From assembly GCA_018057705.1 (NCBI GenBank), contig JAGPDF010000001.1:62001-126000 (forward strand): a stretch of DNA of 64,000 nt, read 5' to 3'. Of the stretch, positions 36,269 to 44,077 are shown in pieces. Origin of the DNA: Thermoanaerobaculia bacterium. GTDB taxonomy: Bacteria > Acidobacteriota > Thermoanaerobaculia > Multivoradales > JAGPDF01. A program made the position numbers and the translations under genes. Positions within the stretch are counted from its first letter, which is position 1. The number at the start of each line of letters is the position of its first letter. The notes under the pieces are model-generated. The model was not told the DNA's origin. It saw nothing but the letters and a program-made list of their open reading frames with translations, and searched no databases.

Positions 36269-37230
36269 TGACCACGGCCCCACTGGTGGAGACGACTCCG
36301 GCCGTCGCCGGCCCGCGCCAGACTTCCGGCCGGCCGGCGGTCTTCGATCGTCCCACCTGGAGCGCCGAAAGCCCTGCAGGCCGGCTCTTCTCGCGGCCCC
36401 CGGGCTCCGGCGACGAGCTCGCGCTCCTGCGCAGCTGCCTGCGCATGGCGGGCGAGCGCGCCGGTGATTTCGCCCGCGCGCTCGAGCTGCTTCCCGCCCG
36501 CGAGCAGGAGCGCGCGGCGCTGCTGCTCGCTCTCACCGGGGCGCTCTTCGCGACCGCGACCGGCGCGGGTAACCCCGAATCCCGCGTCGACGATCTCGAC
36601 CGCATCGCTTTCGCGATCGCCCGCGCGCTGCGCGGAGAAAGCAGCACGCAGGAGGACGAGAGCTTCGTGCGCCGCCTCGCCGCAGAGTCGCGCCGCCGCA
36701 GCTTCACCCGCCAGGCGCTCGACGATCTCTTCGACGCCGCGCGCGTCGTCGCGCGCCGTCGCCGGCCCGAGACCGCCGAGGCGCTGGCGCTGCGCGCCCA
36801 TGTTCTCTCCGACGCCTTCACCACCGCGCTCTTCGGCGCCGCGCCGACGCCGGCAGTCGTCGATCTCGGCGCCGGCCTGCTGCGCCTCCGGGCGCTGCAG
36901 TCCTTGGCCGAGGACCTGCGCGGCCACCACTGCGCGCTGCCCGAGAGCGCACTCGCCGAACCGGTGCAGTACAGGACGCCCGAAGAGGTCGGTGCCGCCG
37001 TCGAGCGCGAGTGTGGGGAGCTCCGCCAGCTTCTGCTCAAGGGAGCGCGCGCCGCGGGCGAAGTCCCGCTCTCCTTCCGCCGCCCGGTCGCTTTCCTCCT
37101 CCCGGTCGCACTCTCGCTCCTGGGCCTCCTCGAGGACCGCCCACCGGAGCTCGTGCGTCGCGCCCCCACGGTCGGCAAATGGGCCCTCCGCCGCGCCTAC
37201 TGGCGCGCCCGCTTCACCCCCCTGGGTTAG
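36268..37230 (+). CDS. Degenerate squalene/phytoene-synthase-like protein
   Basis: Protein of 320 residues, all predicted helical. It resembles trans-isoprenyl diphosphate synthases of the phytoene synthase family in layout: FARALELLPAREQERAALLLALTGALF near residue 70, SFTRQALDDLFDAARVV in the middle, and VVDLGAGLLRLRALQSLAEDLRGHHCALPESALAE, which aligns with the usual [22 protein letters not shown] segment. Both aspartate-rich DxxxD motifs are absent, so prenyl transfer is unlikely. Assignment is by eye and tentative. Translation is coupled to the M24 gene. Confidence 0.6.
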   Translation: MTTAPLVETTPAVAGPRQTSGRPAVFDRPTWSAESPAGRLFSRPPGSGDELALLRSCLRMAGERAGDFARALELLPAREQERAALLLALTGALFATATGAGNPESRVDDLDRIAFAIARALRGESSTQEDESFVRRLAAESRRRSFTRQALDDLFDAARVVARRRRPETAEALALRAHVLSDAFTTALFGAAPTPAVVDLGAGLLRLRALQSLAEDLRGHHCALPESALAEPVQYRTPEEVGAAVERECGELRQLLLKGARAAGEVPLSFRRPVAFLLPVALSLLGLLEDRPPELVRRAPTVGKWALRRAYWRARFTPLG

Positions 37231-37296
37231 ATCGCGCCTCGCCGCCGGAGCGGCGCACGCGTGCAGGCCGCGGTGCACCATCGAGCGGCTCGGCTT

Positions 37297-37752
37297 TCAG
37301 GACTGGATGCGGCCGATCAGGGCTTCGAGGGTGGCGATGTGGCGCTCCTTGCCCGGAACGAGATAGTCGAGGAGCAGGCGGCGCGTCGGCTCGTCGAGGG
37401 AGTCATCGGCGAGGACGGCGCGATACTCCTCGAGCCCACGCAATTCGCCCAGCCTGAGCGCATCGAGCGCCAGGACATCGCCGAAGATGTTCTCCGAATC
37501 CGCGATGGTCTGGGCGTAAGGGCTCCAGTCGCTCACCCCGGCCTTGGCTCTTCCACCCCGGCGGCGGATCTCGTCCTTGAGGAGGTTCGACTGCGTCTGA
37601 TGTTCGATGGCGAGGCGACTGAGCTCGAACGCCTCCTCGGCATGGTCATCTCCGACCCGGGAAATCGCCAGATTGTAGATTTCGGATGCGGACAGTTCAC
37701 AGTTGAGCAGCGTATTGAGTCTGGAAACATCGACCTGAAGGTGTGGGGGCAT
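37297..37752 (-). CDS. Ferritin-like DUF2383-type protein
   Basis: Helical protein of 151 residues: VSRLNTLLNCELSASEIYNLAISRVGDDHAEEAFELSRLAIEHQTQSNLLKDEIRRRGG, then DALRLGELRGLEEYRAVLADD and VPGKERHIATLEALI. Glutamates and histidines at E..H spacing suggest a four-helix ferritin-like fold of the DUF2383/PA2169 type. GGAGGAGG lies about 11 bases before the ATG. It converges with the phytoene-synthase-like gene and diverges from a small stress-type protein. Confidence 0.75.
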   Translation of the reverse strand: MPPHLQVDVSRLNTLLNCELSASEIYNLAISRVGDDHAEEAFELSRLAIEHQTQSNLLKDEIRRRGGRAKAGVSDWSPYAQTIADSENIFGDVLALDALRLGELRGLEEYRAVLADDSLDEPTRRLLLDYLVPGKERHIATLEALIGRIQS

Positions 37753-37929
37753 AGCCGGGCTGGTCCTCCTCCCACTGCCTTCTGCACGACAGGTACCAGG
37801 CCGCCGCACCGGACGTGGCGCCCACGAACGCTACCCGGCCTCTAGACCGGCTTTGAACCCGGTATCGAAACCGGCGCTTCGCAAACATCGATTCGTGGCA
37901 ACGAAGTTGCAGTTCTGCATCCTGGTCGC

Positions 37930-37951
37930 GAGCGCGCATCGATGCGCGCTC
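37930..37951. promoter_or_regulatory. Perfect 22-bp palindrome upstream of a stress-type gene
   Basis: The half-site GAGCGCGCATC is followed directly by its exact reverse complement. It lies about 40 bases before the start of the small amphipathic protein, inside a 239-base intergenic region that also has a GCAAC/GTTGC inverted repeat at 37898-37910. It could be an operator or an RNA hairpin in the leader. Confidence 0.6.
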
Positions 37952-37991
37952 AACGAAGGCCCGAGAGCTCGACTGAAAAGGAGTGCAGACC

Positions 37992-38360
37992 ATGGGAATG
38001 AAGAGTGAAGCACAGCCCCTGCTGGACACGGTCAAGGCTGAGGGTACGGCCATCGCCGAGCGGTTGAAGGATTCCGGAGAGACGATGCGCGGCGAGCTCG
38101 ACGAGCTCCTGGGTTCGCTCTCGGAAAAGGTCTCGGACATGCGGGCCAGTCTCGCGACGGCGGCCGAAGATGGCGCCGAGACGATGGGAACCGGTGCCCG
38201 CAAGCTGGTGAAGCAGACCCGCAAGGGTGTCCAGGACTTGAACAAGCGCTGGAGCAAGCTCGATGGCAAACAGAAGCTCGCCATCGCGGGCGGCCTGCTC
38301 GCCGTCCTCGCTGCGGCCGCCGCGACCCCGACCGTGGTGCGCAGGATCCGCGCGAAATAG
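37992..38360 (+). CDS. Small amphipathic protein with C-terminal membrane helix (YtxH/DUF883-like)
   Basis: Protein of 122 residues. The first 90 are charged helix with heptad-like spacing (AEGTAIAERLKDSGETMRGELDELLGSLSEKVSDMRASLATAAEDG), followed by a membrane segment KLAIAGGLLAVLAAAAATPTVV and a basic end RRIRAK. Such proteins are typical stress-related, inner-membrane or ribosome-associated proteins, but the exact role is unknown. AAAAGGAG gives a strong ribosome binding site 9 bases before MGMKSEAQ. Confidence 0.8.
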   Translation: MGMKSEAQPLLDTVKAEGTAIAERLKDSGETMRGELDELLGSLSEKVSDMRASLATAAEDGAETMGTGARKLVKQTRKGVQDLNKRWSKLDGKQKLAIAGGLLAVLAAAAATPTVVRRIRAK

Positions 38361-38379
38361 ACCGCAGCAGGAAGTGACT

Positions 38380-38416
38380 GCCCGGTTCACGGCGCGGGCG
38401 CCGCCGTGCACCGGGC
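38380..38416 (+). terminator. GC-rich stem-loop after the amphipathic protein gene
   Basis: Arms GCCCGGT/ACCGGGC and CACGGCG/CGCCGTG form a 15-base stem with one internal mismatch and a seven-base loop. It begins 19 bases after the stop codon. No run of T follows, so it may be a factor-dependent terminator or a 3'-end stabiliser. Confidence 0.5.
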
Positions 38417-38518
38417 GCCTCTCTCCCCGCGCTCCAACCCGCTCGAGGACGATGTTGCCGACGGCTCGCGCCCGGGTTAGGGTTGCGGCGGCTGCCTCTC
38501 CGCCTTCGAATTGCTCCC

Positions 38519-39970
38519 ATGAAGCTCCAGGCCCCAGTCTCCGACCCCGCGACGCCTCCGAGCGGCGTCGCCGACCCGCACCTGTCGCTGCCCGAGGTTC
38601 ACGGCAGCATTCCCCTCGTTCCCAATCGCGGCTGGTGGCGCCGCTTCCTCGCCTTCGCCGGCCCGGGATACCTGGTCAGCGTCGGCTATATGGATCCCGG
38701 CAACTGGGCGACCGACCTCGCCGGCGGCGCCCAGTTCGGCTACGCCCTCATCTGGGTGATTCTGCTTTCGAACCTGATGGCGATGTACCTGCAGTCGCTG
38801 TGCGTGAAGCTCGGCGTGGTGACCGGAAAGGACCTCGCGCAGGCCTGCCGCGAGCAGTACTCGAAGCCGGTCTCGATCGTCCTCTGGGTACTCTGCGAGA
38901 TCGCGATCATCGCCTGCGACCTCGCCGAGGTCATCGGCTCGGCGGTCGCCTTGAATCTCCTCTTCGGAGTGCCACTGGTCTGGGGCGTGATCCTCACCGG
39001 CCTCGATGTGATGTTGCTCCTCGCGGCTATGCACTTCGGTTTCCGCAAGATCGAGGCGATCGTCCTCACCCTGGTCTCGACCGTGGCGCTCTGCTTCGCG
39101 CTGCAGATCTTCCTCGCCCAGCCCGACTGGGGGGGCGTCGCGCTGGGCATGCTGGTGCCGACACTGCCCGGAACCGAGGCGTTCTACATCGCGCTCGGCA
39201 TCCTCGGCGCCACGGTGATGCCGCACAATCTCTACCTCCATACCGCCCTGGTGCAGACGCGGGACATCGGACCGACCGCCGCCGACAAGCGGCAGGCGGT
39301 GCGCTACAACATCACCGACACGGTCATCGCGCTCGGCGCGGCCTTCTTCGTCAACGCTGCGATCCTCATCGTCGCCGCCGCCGTCTTCCACCGCACCGGC
39401 CAGTTCGAGGTCAGCGAGCTGCAGGAGGCGCACCGCCTGCTGGCGCCGCTCCTCGGCGCTCCGATCGCCTCGACCGCCTTCGCGGTGGCGCTCCTCGCCT
39501 CCGGGCAGTCGTCGACCATCACCGGCACGCTCGCCGGCCAGATCGTCATGGAGGGCTTCCTGCGGATCCGCGTCCGCCCCTGGCTGCGCCGCCTCGTCAC
39601 CCGGTCGCTCGCCATCGTGCCGGCGGTCATCCTGATCTCGATCTCGGGCGGCAAGGACACCGTGGCCCTCCTGGTCTTCTCGCAGGTCGTGCTCTCGATG
39701 CAGCTCTCGTTCGCGATCTTCCCGCTGCTCGCCTTCACCTCCGACCGGCGCCTGATGGGCGAGTTCGCCAACTCGACTGGAGTCAAGATCCTCGGCTACG
39801 CGATCTGCAGCCTCATCGCGGGCCTCAACCTCTCGCTGCTCTGGCAGACGATCGGCACCGGCTGGATGGCGCTCCTCGTCGGAGCGGGCGCGGGCTTCAC
39901 GCTCTGGGTCCGCTACGTGTACCCTCGGAGGCACCGTGTACAAGAAGATCCTGGTCACGCTCGAAAATAG
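38519..39970 (+). CDS. Nramp-family divalent metal transporter
   Basis: Membrane protein of 483 residues with about 11 helices. The two metal-binding motifs of Nramp are intact: GYMDPGNWATDLAGG and ATVMPHNLYLHTALVQTR. It should import Mn2+ or Fe2+ with protons. The ATG of MKLQAPVSDP is used; no clear ribosome binding site is seen. Its 3' end overlaps the universal stress protein gene by 35 bases, an arrangement seen in other bacteria for Nramp-UspA pairs. Confidence 0.95.
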   Translation: MKLQAPVSDPATPPSGVADPHLSLPEVHGSIPLVPNRGWWRRFLAFAGPGYLVSVGYMDPGNWATDLAGGAQFGYALIWVILLSNLMAMYLQSLCVKLGVVTGKDLAQACREQYSKPVSIVLWVLCEIAIIACDLAEVIGSAVALNLLFGVPLVWGVILTGLDVMLLLAAMHFGFRKIEAIVLTLVSTVALCFALQIFLAQPDWGGVALGMLVPTLPGTEAFYIALGILGATVMPHNLYLHTALVQTRDIGPTAADKRQAVRYNITDTVIALGAAFFVNAAILIVAAAVFHRTGQFEVSELQEAHRLLAPLLGAPIASTAFAVALLASGQSSTITGTLAGQIVMEGFLRIRVRPWLRRLVTRSLAIVPAVILISISGGKDTVALLVFSQVVLSMQLSFAIFPLLAFTSDRRLMGEFANSTGVKILGYAICSLIAGLNLSLLWQTIGTGWMALLVGAGAGFTLWVRYVYPRRHRVQEDPGHARK

Positions 39971-40367
39971 CCGCACCGACGAGGCGATCCTGCGTCACAT
40001 CGAGCTGCTCGCGCAGCCGCTCGGCAGCCGACTCCTGCTGGTGCATGTCGCCGACGGCTGGATGGCGCGCCACCGCGACCGCCTGAACCTCGCCGAGTCG
40101 GAGGAGATGCGGATCGACCGCGCCTACCTCGAGTCGGTGCGCGCCCGGTTCGAGAGCGCCGGAATTCCCGCCGAGACCCAACTCCTCTGGGGGGAGCCGG
40201 CCGACGAGATCGTCAAGGTCGCCGAGTCGACCGGAGTGGACCTCATCGCCATGAGCACCCACGGCCACCGCTTCCTCGCCGACCTCGTCTACGGCTCGAC
40301 CGCCAACAAGGTCCGCCACACGGTGAACATCCCGGTTCTCCTGCTCAAGGCCCCCGCCGACCTCTGA
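39936..40367 (+). CDS. Universal stress protein (UspA family)
   Basis: Single UspA domain of 143 residues: MYKKILVTLENSRTDEAILRHIELLAQPLGSRLLLVHV at the N terminus and a C-terminal GVDLIAMSTHGHRFLADLVYGSTANKVRHTVNIPVLLLK. The G-2x-G-9x-G(S/T) ATP motif is only partly kept. GTG start inside the transporter gene, with GGAGG at close spacing. Confidence 0.93.
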   Translation: MYKKILVTLENSRTDEAILRHIELLAQPLGSRLLLVHVADGWMARHRDRLNLAESEEMRIDRAYLESVRARFESAGIPAETQLLWGEPADEIVKVAESTGVDLIAMSTHGHRFLADLVYGSTANKVRHTVNIPVLLLKAPADL

Positions 40368-40387
40368 CCTGTTTCGCCCGGCGGCTC

Positions 40388-40411
40388 TCCTGACAGCACG
40401 CTGTCAGGAGG
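40388..40411. terminator. Perfect hairpin after the UspA gene
   Basis: CTCCTGACAGC and its exact complement flank a two-base centre, giving an 11-base stem 20 bases after the uspA stop codon. No T run follows. It may be a terminator, an operator or a small repeat. Confidence 0.45.
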
Positions 40412-40478
40412 ACTGCGACAGACTCCTCTCGCGCTGCGGGCCTGCCGCCCACGCGTATCTTTCCGGAGGAGCCTCTCG

Positions 40479-40952
40479 ATGAGCCTCAAGGACGACGCGC
40501 TGTACGAGATCCAGACCACCCGCCACTTCTTCAACCGCAGCACGCGTTGCCTCGCCGAGGCCGACTCCGGCTTTCGCGCCACCCCCGATACGATGACGGC
40601 CGCCCAGCAGGTGGCCCACACCGCGCAGACTATCGACTGGCTGCGCGCCGGCATGTTCGACGACAACTGGGACATGGACTTCGAGAGAGGGACGGCGGCT
40701 ACGCAGGCCTTCACGTCGCTCACCGCAGCCCGCAAGGAGCTCGACGCGGCCTGGGACCGGCTGCAGGCGCGCGTCGAACAGGCGAGCGAGGAGGAGCTCG
40801 GGAACCCGCTGGCCGACAACCCGATCCTCGGAGTGCGCCCGCGCCACAGCGGCATCAAGGCCGTTGTGGATCACTCCGGCCATCATCGCGGCGCGCTCGC
40901 CGTATACGCCCGCCTGGCCGGCAAAGTCCCGGAGATGCCCTACGGCGATTGA
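40479..40952 (+). CDS. DinB-family protein
   Basis: Protein of 157 residues with the DinB four-helix pattern and metal-binding histidines: QTTRHFFNRSTRCL, MTAAQQVAHTAQTIDWL, and KAVVDHSGHHRGALAVYARLAGKVPEMPYGD at the end. DinB proteins are metal-dependent enzymes with thiol cofactors or of unknown role. GGAGGAG precedes the ATG. The 3' end overlaps the convergent WYL regulator by 13 bases; DinB proteins are often encoded next to such regulators. Confidence 0.92.
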   Translation: MSLKDDALYEIQTTRHFFNRSTRCLAEADSGFRATPDTMTAAQQVAHTAQTIDWLRAGMFDDNWDMDFERGTAATQAFTSLTAARKELDAAWDRLQARVEQASEEELGNPLADNPILGVRPRHSGIKAVVDHSGHHRGALAVYARLAGKVPEMPYGD

Positions 40953-41656
40953 GACCGCCCGTCGGCCTCCGCGTCGCTCGACTCCAGGTCGAGGCGACGC
41001 AAGTAGTCGGCCAGGCTCTTTCCGGGTTCGTCGGTGAAGCACTCCATGGTTGCTTCGCAGCTCGCGATCCGGTCGAGGCGAAAGTTCCGGAAGTCGTTTC
41101 GCAGCTCGCACCAGCCGATCAGCAACCAGACCGGGGGATGGAAAGCGAGGGCGAGCGGACGTACCGTCCGTTCGCTCTCGCGTCCGCCTTCGTCGCAATA
41201 GTGCAGGGCGACCCGGCGCTTGTCGCGGATCGCGCGCCGCAAGCGGGTGAACGGCAGGCGGTCGGCGCGGCGCTCCCCGTACTTCGGCACGTAGAGGCGG
41301 GTCTCTTCCACCAGGTGCGCCCGGTTGCGTGGCAAGGCCGCCTCGATCTTGGCGACCGCGGTCGTCGCGGCGGCGGCGAGCTCACCATCTCCCCAGGCCT
41401 CTACGACCCGCGCGCCGAGTACCATCGCCTCGACCTCCTCGCGGTCGAACATGAGCGGCGGCAGATCGAAGCCGCGAAGCTGGTAGCCGACGCCGGCCTC
41501 CCCGGCGACGGGCACGCCCGAAGCCTGAAGGTCGGCGATATCCCGGTAGACGGTGCGCTCCGAGACCTCCAGCCGCTCCGCCAACCGCCGTGCCGTCACC
41601 ACCCGACCGCGCCGTAGCTCGAGCAGGAGTGAGAACAGCCGGTCGGCGCGTCGCAT
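40940..41656 (-). CDS. YafY-type transcriptional regulator (HTH plus WYL domain)
   Basis: Protein of 238 residues. The N-terminal DeoR-like helix-turn-helix is MRRADRLFSLLLELRRGRVVTARRLAERLEVSERTVYRDIADLQASGVPVAGEAGVGYQL. The C-terminal WYL domain has VRPLALAFHPPVWLLIGWCELRNDFRNFRLDRI, where the usual W-Y-L is W-L-L. Such proteins bind nucleic-acid or nucleotide ligands to control transcription. The ATG is preceded by TAGATT at 6 bases. Likely target: the convergent DinB gene or its own promoter (inference). Confidence 0.92.
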   Translation of the reverse strand: MRRADRLFSLLLELRRGRVVTARRLAERLEVSERTVYRDIADLQASGVPVAGEAGVGYQLRGFDLPPLMFDREEVEAMVLGARVVEAWGDGELAAAATTAVAKIEAALPRNRAHLVEETRLYVPKYGERRADRLPFTRLRRAIRDKRRVALHYCDEGGRESERTVRPLALAFHPPVWLLIGWCELRNDFRNFRLDRIASCEATMECFTDEPGKSLADYLRRLDLESSDAEADGRSQSP

Positions 41657-41662
41657 CGGCGC

Positions 41663-41668
41663 AATCTA
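41663..41668 (-). promoter_or_regulatory. Putative -10 box (TAGATT) of the WYL regulator, leaderless type
   Basis: TAGATT on the minus strand ends 6 bases before the ATG, with no Shine-Dalgarno sequence. Confidence 0.5.
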
Positions 41669-41703
41669 GCGCAGGGCGCGCCGGCGCGTGGGGCGGCGGC
41701 CGC

Positions 41704-42429
41704 CTAACCGGCCGGGTTCCACGCCCAGGCCAAGCCCGGTGCGAGGGTCACGACTTCGGTGGCGAGACCTGACGCACGCAGCTCGCTCTCGAGGCCGGCG
41801 GGGCGGCCGCGCAGGACGGGAAAGGTGCCCCAGTGGATCGGCACCACCTGGCGCACGCCGAGGAAGCTGCAGGCAAGCGCCGCCTGTCTCGGATCCATCG
41901 TGAAGTGGTCGCCGATCGGCAGGAAGGCGAGCTGCGGACGGTAGAGCTCGGCAATGAGCGCCATGTCGGAGAAGAGCGCCGTGTCCCCCGCGAAGTAGAA
42001 AGACCAGCCGGACCCCTGCACGACGAAGCCGGCGGCGAGCCCGCCGTAGACCGGAAGGCCTTGGTGCAGGAAGCCGCTCGAGTGGTCGGCCCGGACCATG
42101 CTGATGGCGACACCGCACGCCTCCTGCGTGCCGCCGAGATTCATTCCGGAAGTCCGCGGCGCTCCCTGGGCCTCGAGGTAGCAGCACAAATCGTAGTTCG
42201 AGATCACCATCGCGTCGTGTTCGCGGGCGAGCGCCAGGGCGTCGGCCATGTGGTCGGAGTGCGCATGGGTGACGAGAATGAGGTCGAGGCGGTCGAACCT
42301 CCGGCAGGAGGGCGGACAGGAAGGATTCCCCTCGAGCCACGGGTCGATGACCATCGTCTCGCCGCTCGCGAGATCGACCCGCAACGTCGCGTGTCCGAGC
42401 CAGGTGAATCGGGGGGCGGCTTGCGTCAT
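41704..42429 (-). CDS. Metallo-beta-lactamase-fold metal-dependent hydrolase
   Basis: Protein of 241 residues of the UPF0173/UlaG-like branch: FTWLGHATLRVDL, VIDPWLEGNPSC, the metal motif VTHAHSDHMADALALA, YFAGDTALFSDMALIAELYRPQLAFLPIGDHFTMDP and VPIHWGTFPVL. All metal ligands of the fold appear present. The substrate is unknown. AGAGGTG lies before the ATG. The divergent spacer to the next gene is largely taken up by a hairpin repeat. Confidence 0.9.
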   Translation of the reverse strand: MTQAAPRFTWLGHATLRVDLASGETMVIDPWLEGNPSCPPSCRRFDRLDLILVTHAHSDHMADALALAREHDAMVISNYDLCCYLEAQGAPRTSGMNLGGTQEACGVAISMVRADHSSGFLHQGLPVYGGLAAGFVVQGSGWSFYFAGDTALFSDMALIAELYRPQLAFLPIGDHFTMDPRQAALACSFLGVRQVVPIHWGTFPVLRGRPAGLESELRASGLATEVVTLAPGLAWAWNPAG

Positions 42430-42458
42430 GGCACACCTCTTGCCTTCGAAAAAGGTTG

Positions 42459-42558
42459 CAGAAAAATTCGTGACAGTTACCGATTTTCAGCCAGGCCATC
42501 GTGAACCGCGCATCGTCGTCTGCAGGCTGAAAATCGGTAACTGTCACGAATTTTTCTG
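42459..42558. repeat. Hairpin repeat B: perfect 34-bp inverted repeat
   Basis: Arms 42459-42492 and 42525-42558 are exact reverse complements over 34 bases, containing AATTCGTGACAGTTACC, with a 32-base centre. The element fills most of the space between two divergent genes, 29 bases before one start and 27 before the other, so it must overlap their promoters. Same family as repeats at 32743 and 49134. Confidence 0.92.
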
Positions 42559-42585
42559 ATGCTAGAGTTCGTGGCGGAGGCGACT

Positions 42586-43065
42586 ATGAGCCCGAATGCG
42601 GTCAATTGGATGCTCTTTCTGCACGTTCTGGCCGCCCTCTGGCTTGCCGGCGGGGTCTTTGCGGGCGCTGTGGTGCGCTCCCAGGGGCGAAAGGCAACGC
42701 GGCCCGAGGAGCGCCTGCTGGCGCTGCGCATCGCCTGGCGGCTGGCGAACGTCTACAACATCCCCGGCGCAATCGCGGCCGGCATTCTCGGCTTCGGCAT
42801 CCTTCACCCGCTCGGCTGGGGCTTCAAGCCCGGCTGGGTGCAGGCCTCCATCGCCATTTGGCTTCTGATGCTGCTGAACGGCCTGTTCTACCTGCGCCCG
42901 GCTTTGAAGAAGCTGCTCGCGGCGGCCGAGGCCTCTGTCGCGGCCGGCGCGACGACCGCCGAGTTCACCCGGCTCGCCTCCGCGAAAGGTCCGCGGATCG
43001 CCGCCGACGTCAACGCGCTCGGCATCGTCGTCCTCACCCTGCTGATGATCGTCAAGCCGTTCTAG
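42586..43065 (+). CDS. DUF2269-like integral membrane protein
   Basis: Protein of 159 residues with four hydrophobic helices: WMLFLHVLAALWLAGGVFAGAVV, YNIPGAIAAGILGFGILHPLGW, WVQASIAIWLLMLLNGLFYL and ALGIVVLTLLMIVKPF. The conserved histidine in FLHVLAA and the general plan resemble DUF2269 proteins, which have no known function. GGCGGAGG lies 5 bases before the ATG. Confidence 0.8.
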   Translation: MSPNAVNWMLFLHVLAALWLAGGVFAGAVVRSQGRKATRPEERLLALRIAWRLANVYNIPGAIAAGILGFGILHPLGWGFKPGWVQASIAIWLLMLLNGLFYLRPALKKLLAAAEASVAAGATTAEFTRLASAKGPRIAADVNALGIVVLTLLMIVKPF

Positions 43066-43078
43066 GCCCCGTCGGATC

Positions 43079-43094
43079 GCTCCCGTCAGGGAGC
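43079..43094. terminator. Small hairpin between convergent genes
   Basis: GCTCCC and GGGAGC flank GTCA, a perfect six-base stem that covers the end of the minus-strand gene, in a gap of 20 bases between two convergent stop codons. Confidence 0.35.
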
Positions 43095-44018
43095 CGGCGT
43101 CGGCGTGGCGGCTGGAGCCGGCGCCGGCGCAGCGAAACTCCCAGCGAGCCAGGCGGCGAGCGCCGGGTATTTCTTGAGCAGCAGGGCCTCGTTGATCGGC
43201 TCGATCTCGGCGATGTCCCGGTTCAGGATCTTGCGCGCCGCCCGCGCCCCCTTGGCTGTCACGATGAGGTCGGCAGCGCGCATGAAGCGGGCCTCGAACC
43301 AGGCGCGCTGGGGCAGCGGCAGATTCTCGTTCCATTCCGCGAGCAGGTGGCCACCCGGAGTCTTGTCCTGGGCCGCCATGGCGTCGACCTGGGCGGCGAT
43401 CTCGCGAATCCGCCCGGGCTCGAAGCGGTCCCAGGCGAGGCGCGCCACGAGATGCCCGATGACCGGCGCGATCCAGTCACGATCCCCGACGAAGTGGGCG
43501 CGCTCGGCGAGGAGCCGCGCGCCCGCGATCTGGGCCAGGATGTCGGCAACCCCGAGGGCGCCCGCCTCCTCCCGCGTCGCGAGGAGAGGCAGCCCCACCG
43601 AGACCGGAATCTCGCCGCCGAGCCAACCGCGCACCCGGCCCACCATCTCCGCGTCGGCCCACGCCGGCACCACCAGCGCATCGGTTCCCAGCGCTTCTGG
43701 TTCGCCGTAGGGATGGGTCAGCCGCGCGGCCGCCCAGTCCTCCGGCGACAGCACGTAGACGACCACCGCCACCGCCTGGAACCGTGTGCGCGCGAACTCC
43801 TGCGCCAGGAGCTCGAACCGCATCTGCACGGAGGCCGCCCGATCGAGCGCCCCCGGCGTGTACCGCACCGGCGCGAGGTCCCCCGGCAGATCGAGCAGCA
43901 ACGGCAAATCGACCGTCCGCTGCCCGGCAACATCGGCGGGCAAGAGACTGCCGGAGGCGAGGGTGACCGCCGCAAGGACGAGAACCGCGGAGGCGAGGCG
44001 AAGAAAGGAAGTCGGCAT
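43086..44018 (-). CDS. Exported protein of unknown function
   Basis: Protein of 310 residues with a signal peptide (MPTSFLRLASAVLVLAAVTLASGSLL) and an Ala/Pro/Thr-rich C-terminal tail (SFAAPAPAPAATPTPAP). The middle part is helical: MRFELLAQEFARTRFQAVAVVVYVL, a histidine-containing IGHLVARLAWDRFEPGRI, and EWNENLPLPQRAWFEARFMRAADLI. It contains no catalytic motif that I recognise. TAGACT lies 6 bases before the ATG, mirrored by an identical box for the divergent dehydrogenase. Confidence 0.78.
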   Translation of the reverse strand: MPTSFLRLASAVLVLAAVTLASGSLLPADVAGQRTVDLPLLLDLPGDLAPVRYTPGALDRAASVQMRFELLAQEFARTRFQAVAVVVYVLSPEDWAAARLTHPYGEPEALGTDALVVPAWADAEMVGRVRGWLGGEIPVSVGLPLLATREEAGALGVADILAQIAGARLLAERAHFVGDRDWIAPVIGHLVARLAWDRFEPGRIREIAAQVDAMAAQDKTPGGHLLAEWNENLPLPQRAWFEARFMRAADLIVTAKGARAARKILNRDIAEIEPINEALLLKKYPALAAWLAGSFAAPAPAPAATPTPAP

Positions 44019-44024
44019 GCCGGG

Positions 44025-44030
44025 AGTCTA
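44025..44030 (-). promoter_or_regulatory. Putative -10 box (TAGACT), leaderless type
   Basis: TAGACT on the minus strand ends 6 bases before the ATG of the exported protein. Confidence 0.5.
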
Positions 44031-44065
44031 CGGCGTCCGGCGAGATTCGGCCCCCCGGCCGGAGG

Positions 44066-44071
44066 TAGACT
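44066..44071 (+). promoter_or_regulatory. Putative -10 box (TAGACT), leaderless type
   Basis: TAGACT ends 6 bases before the ATG of the dehydrogenase gene. The opposite gene has the same hexamer at the same distance. Confidence 0.5.
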
Positions 44072-44077
44072 TGGCCC

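Noticed and set aside
42430-42585. Short reading frames inside the GTGACAGTTACC repeats, ending in peptides such as GNCHEFF
   Set aside because: They arise because the repeat arms happen to be open. The similar peptides near all three elements come from the repeat, not from genes.
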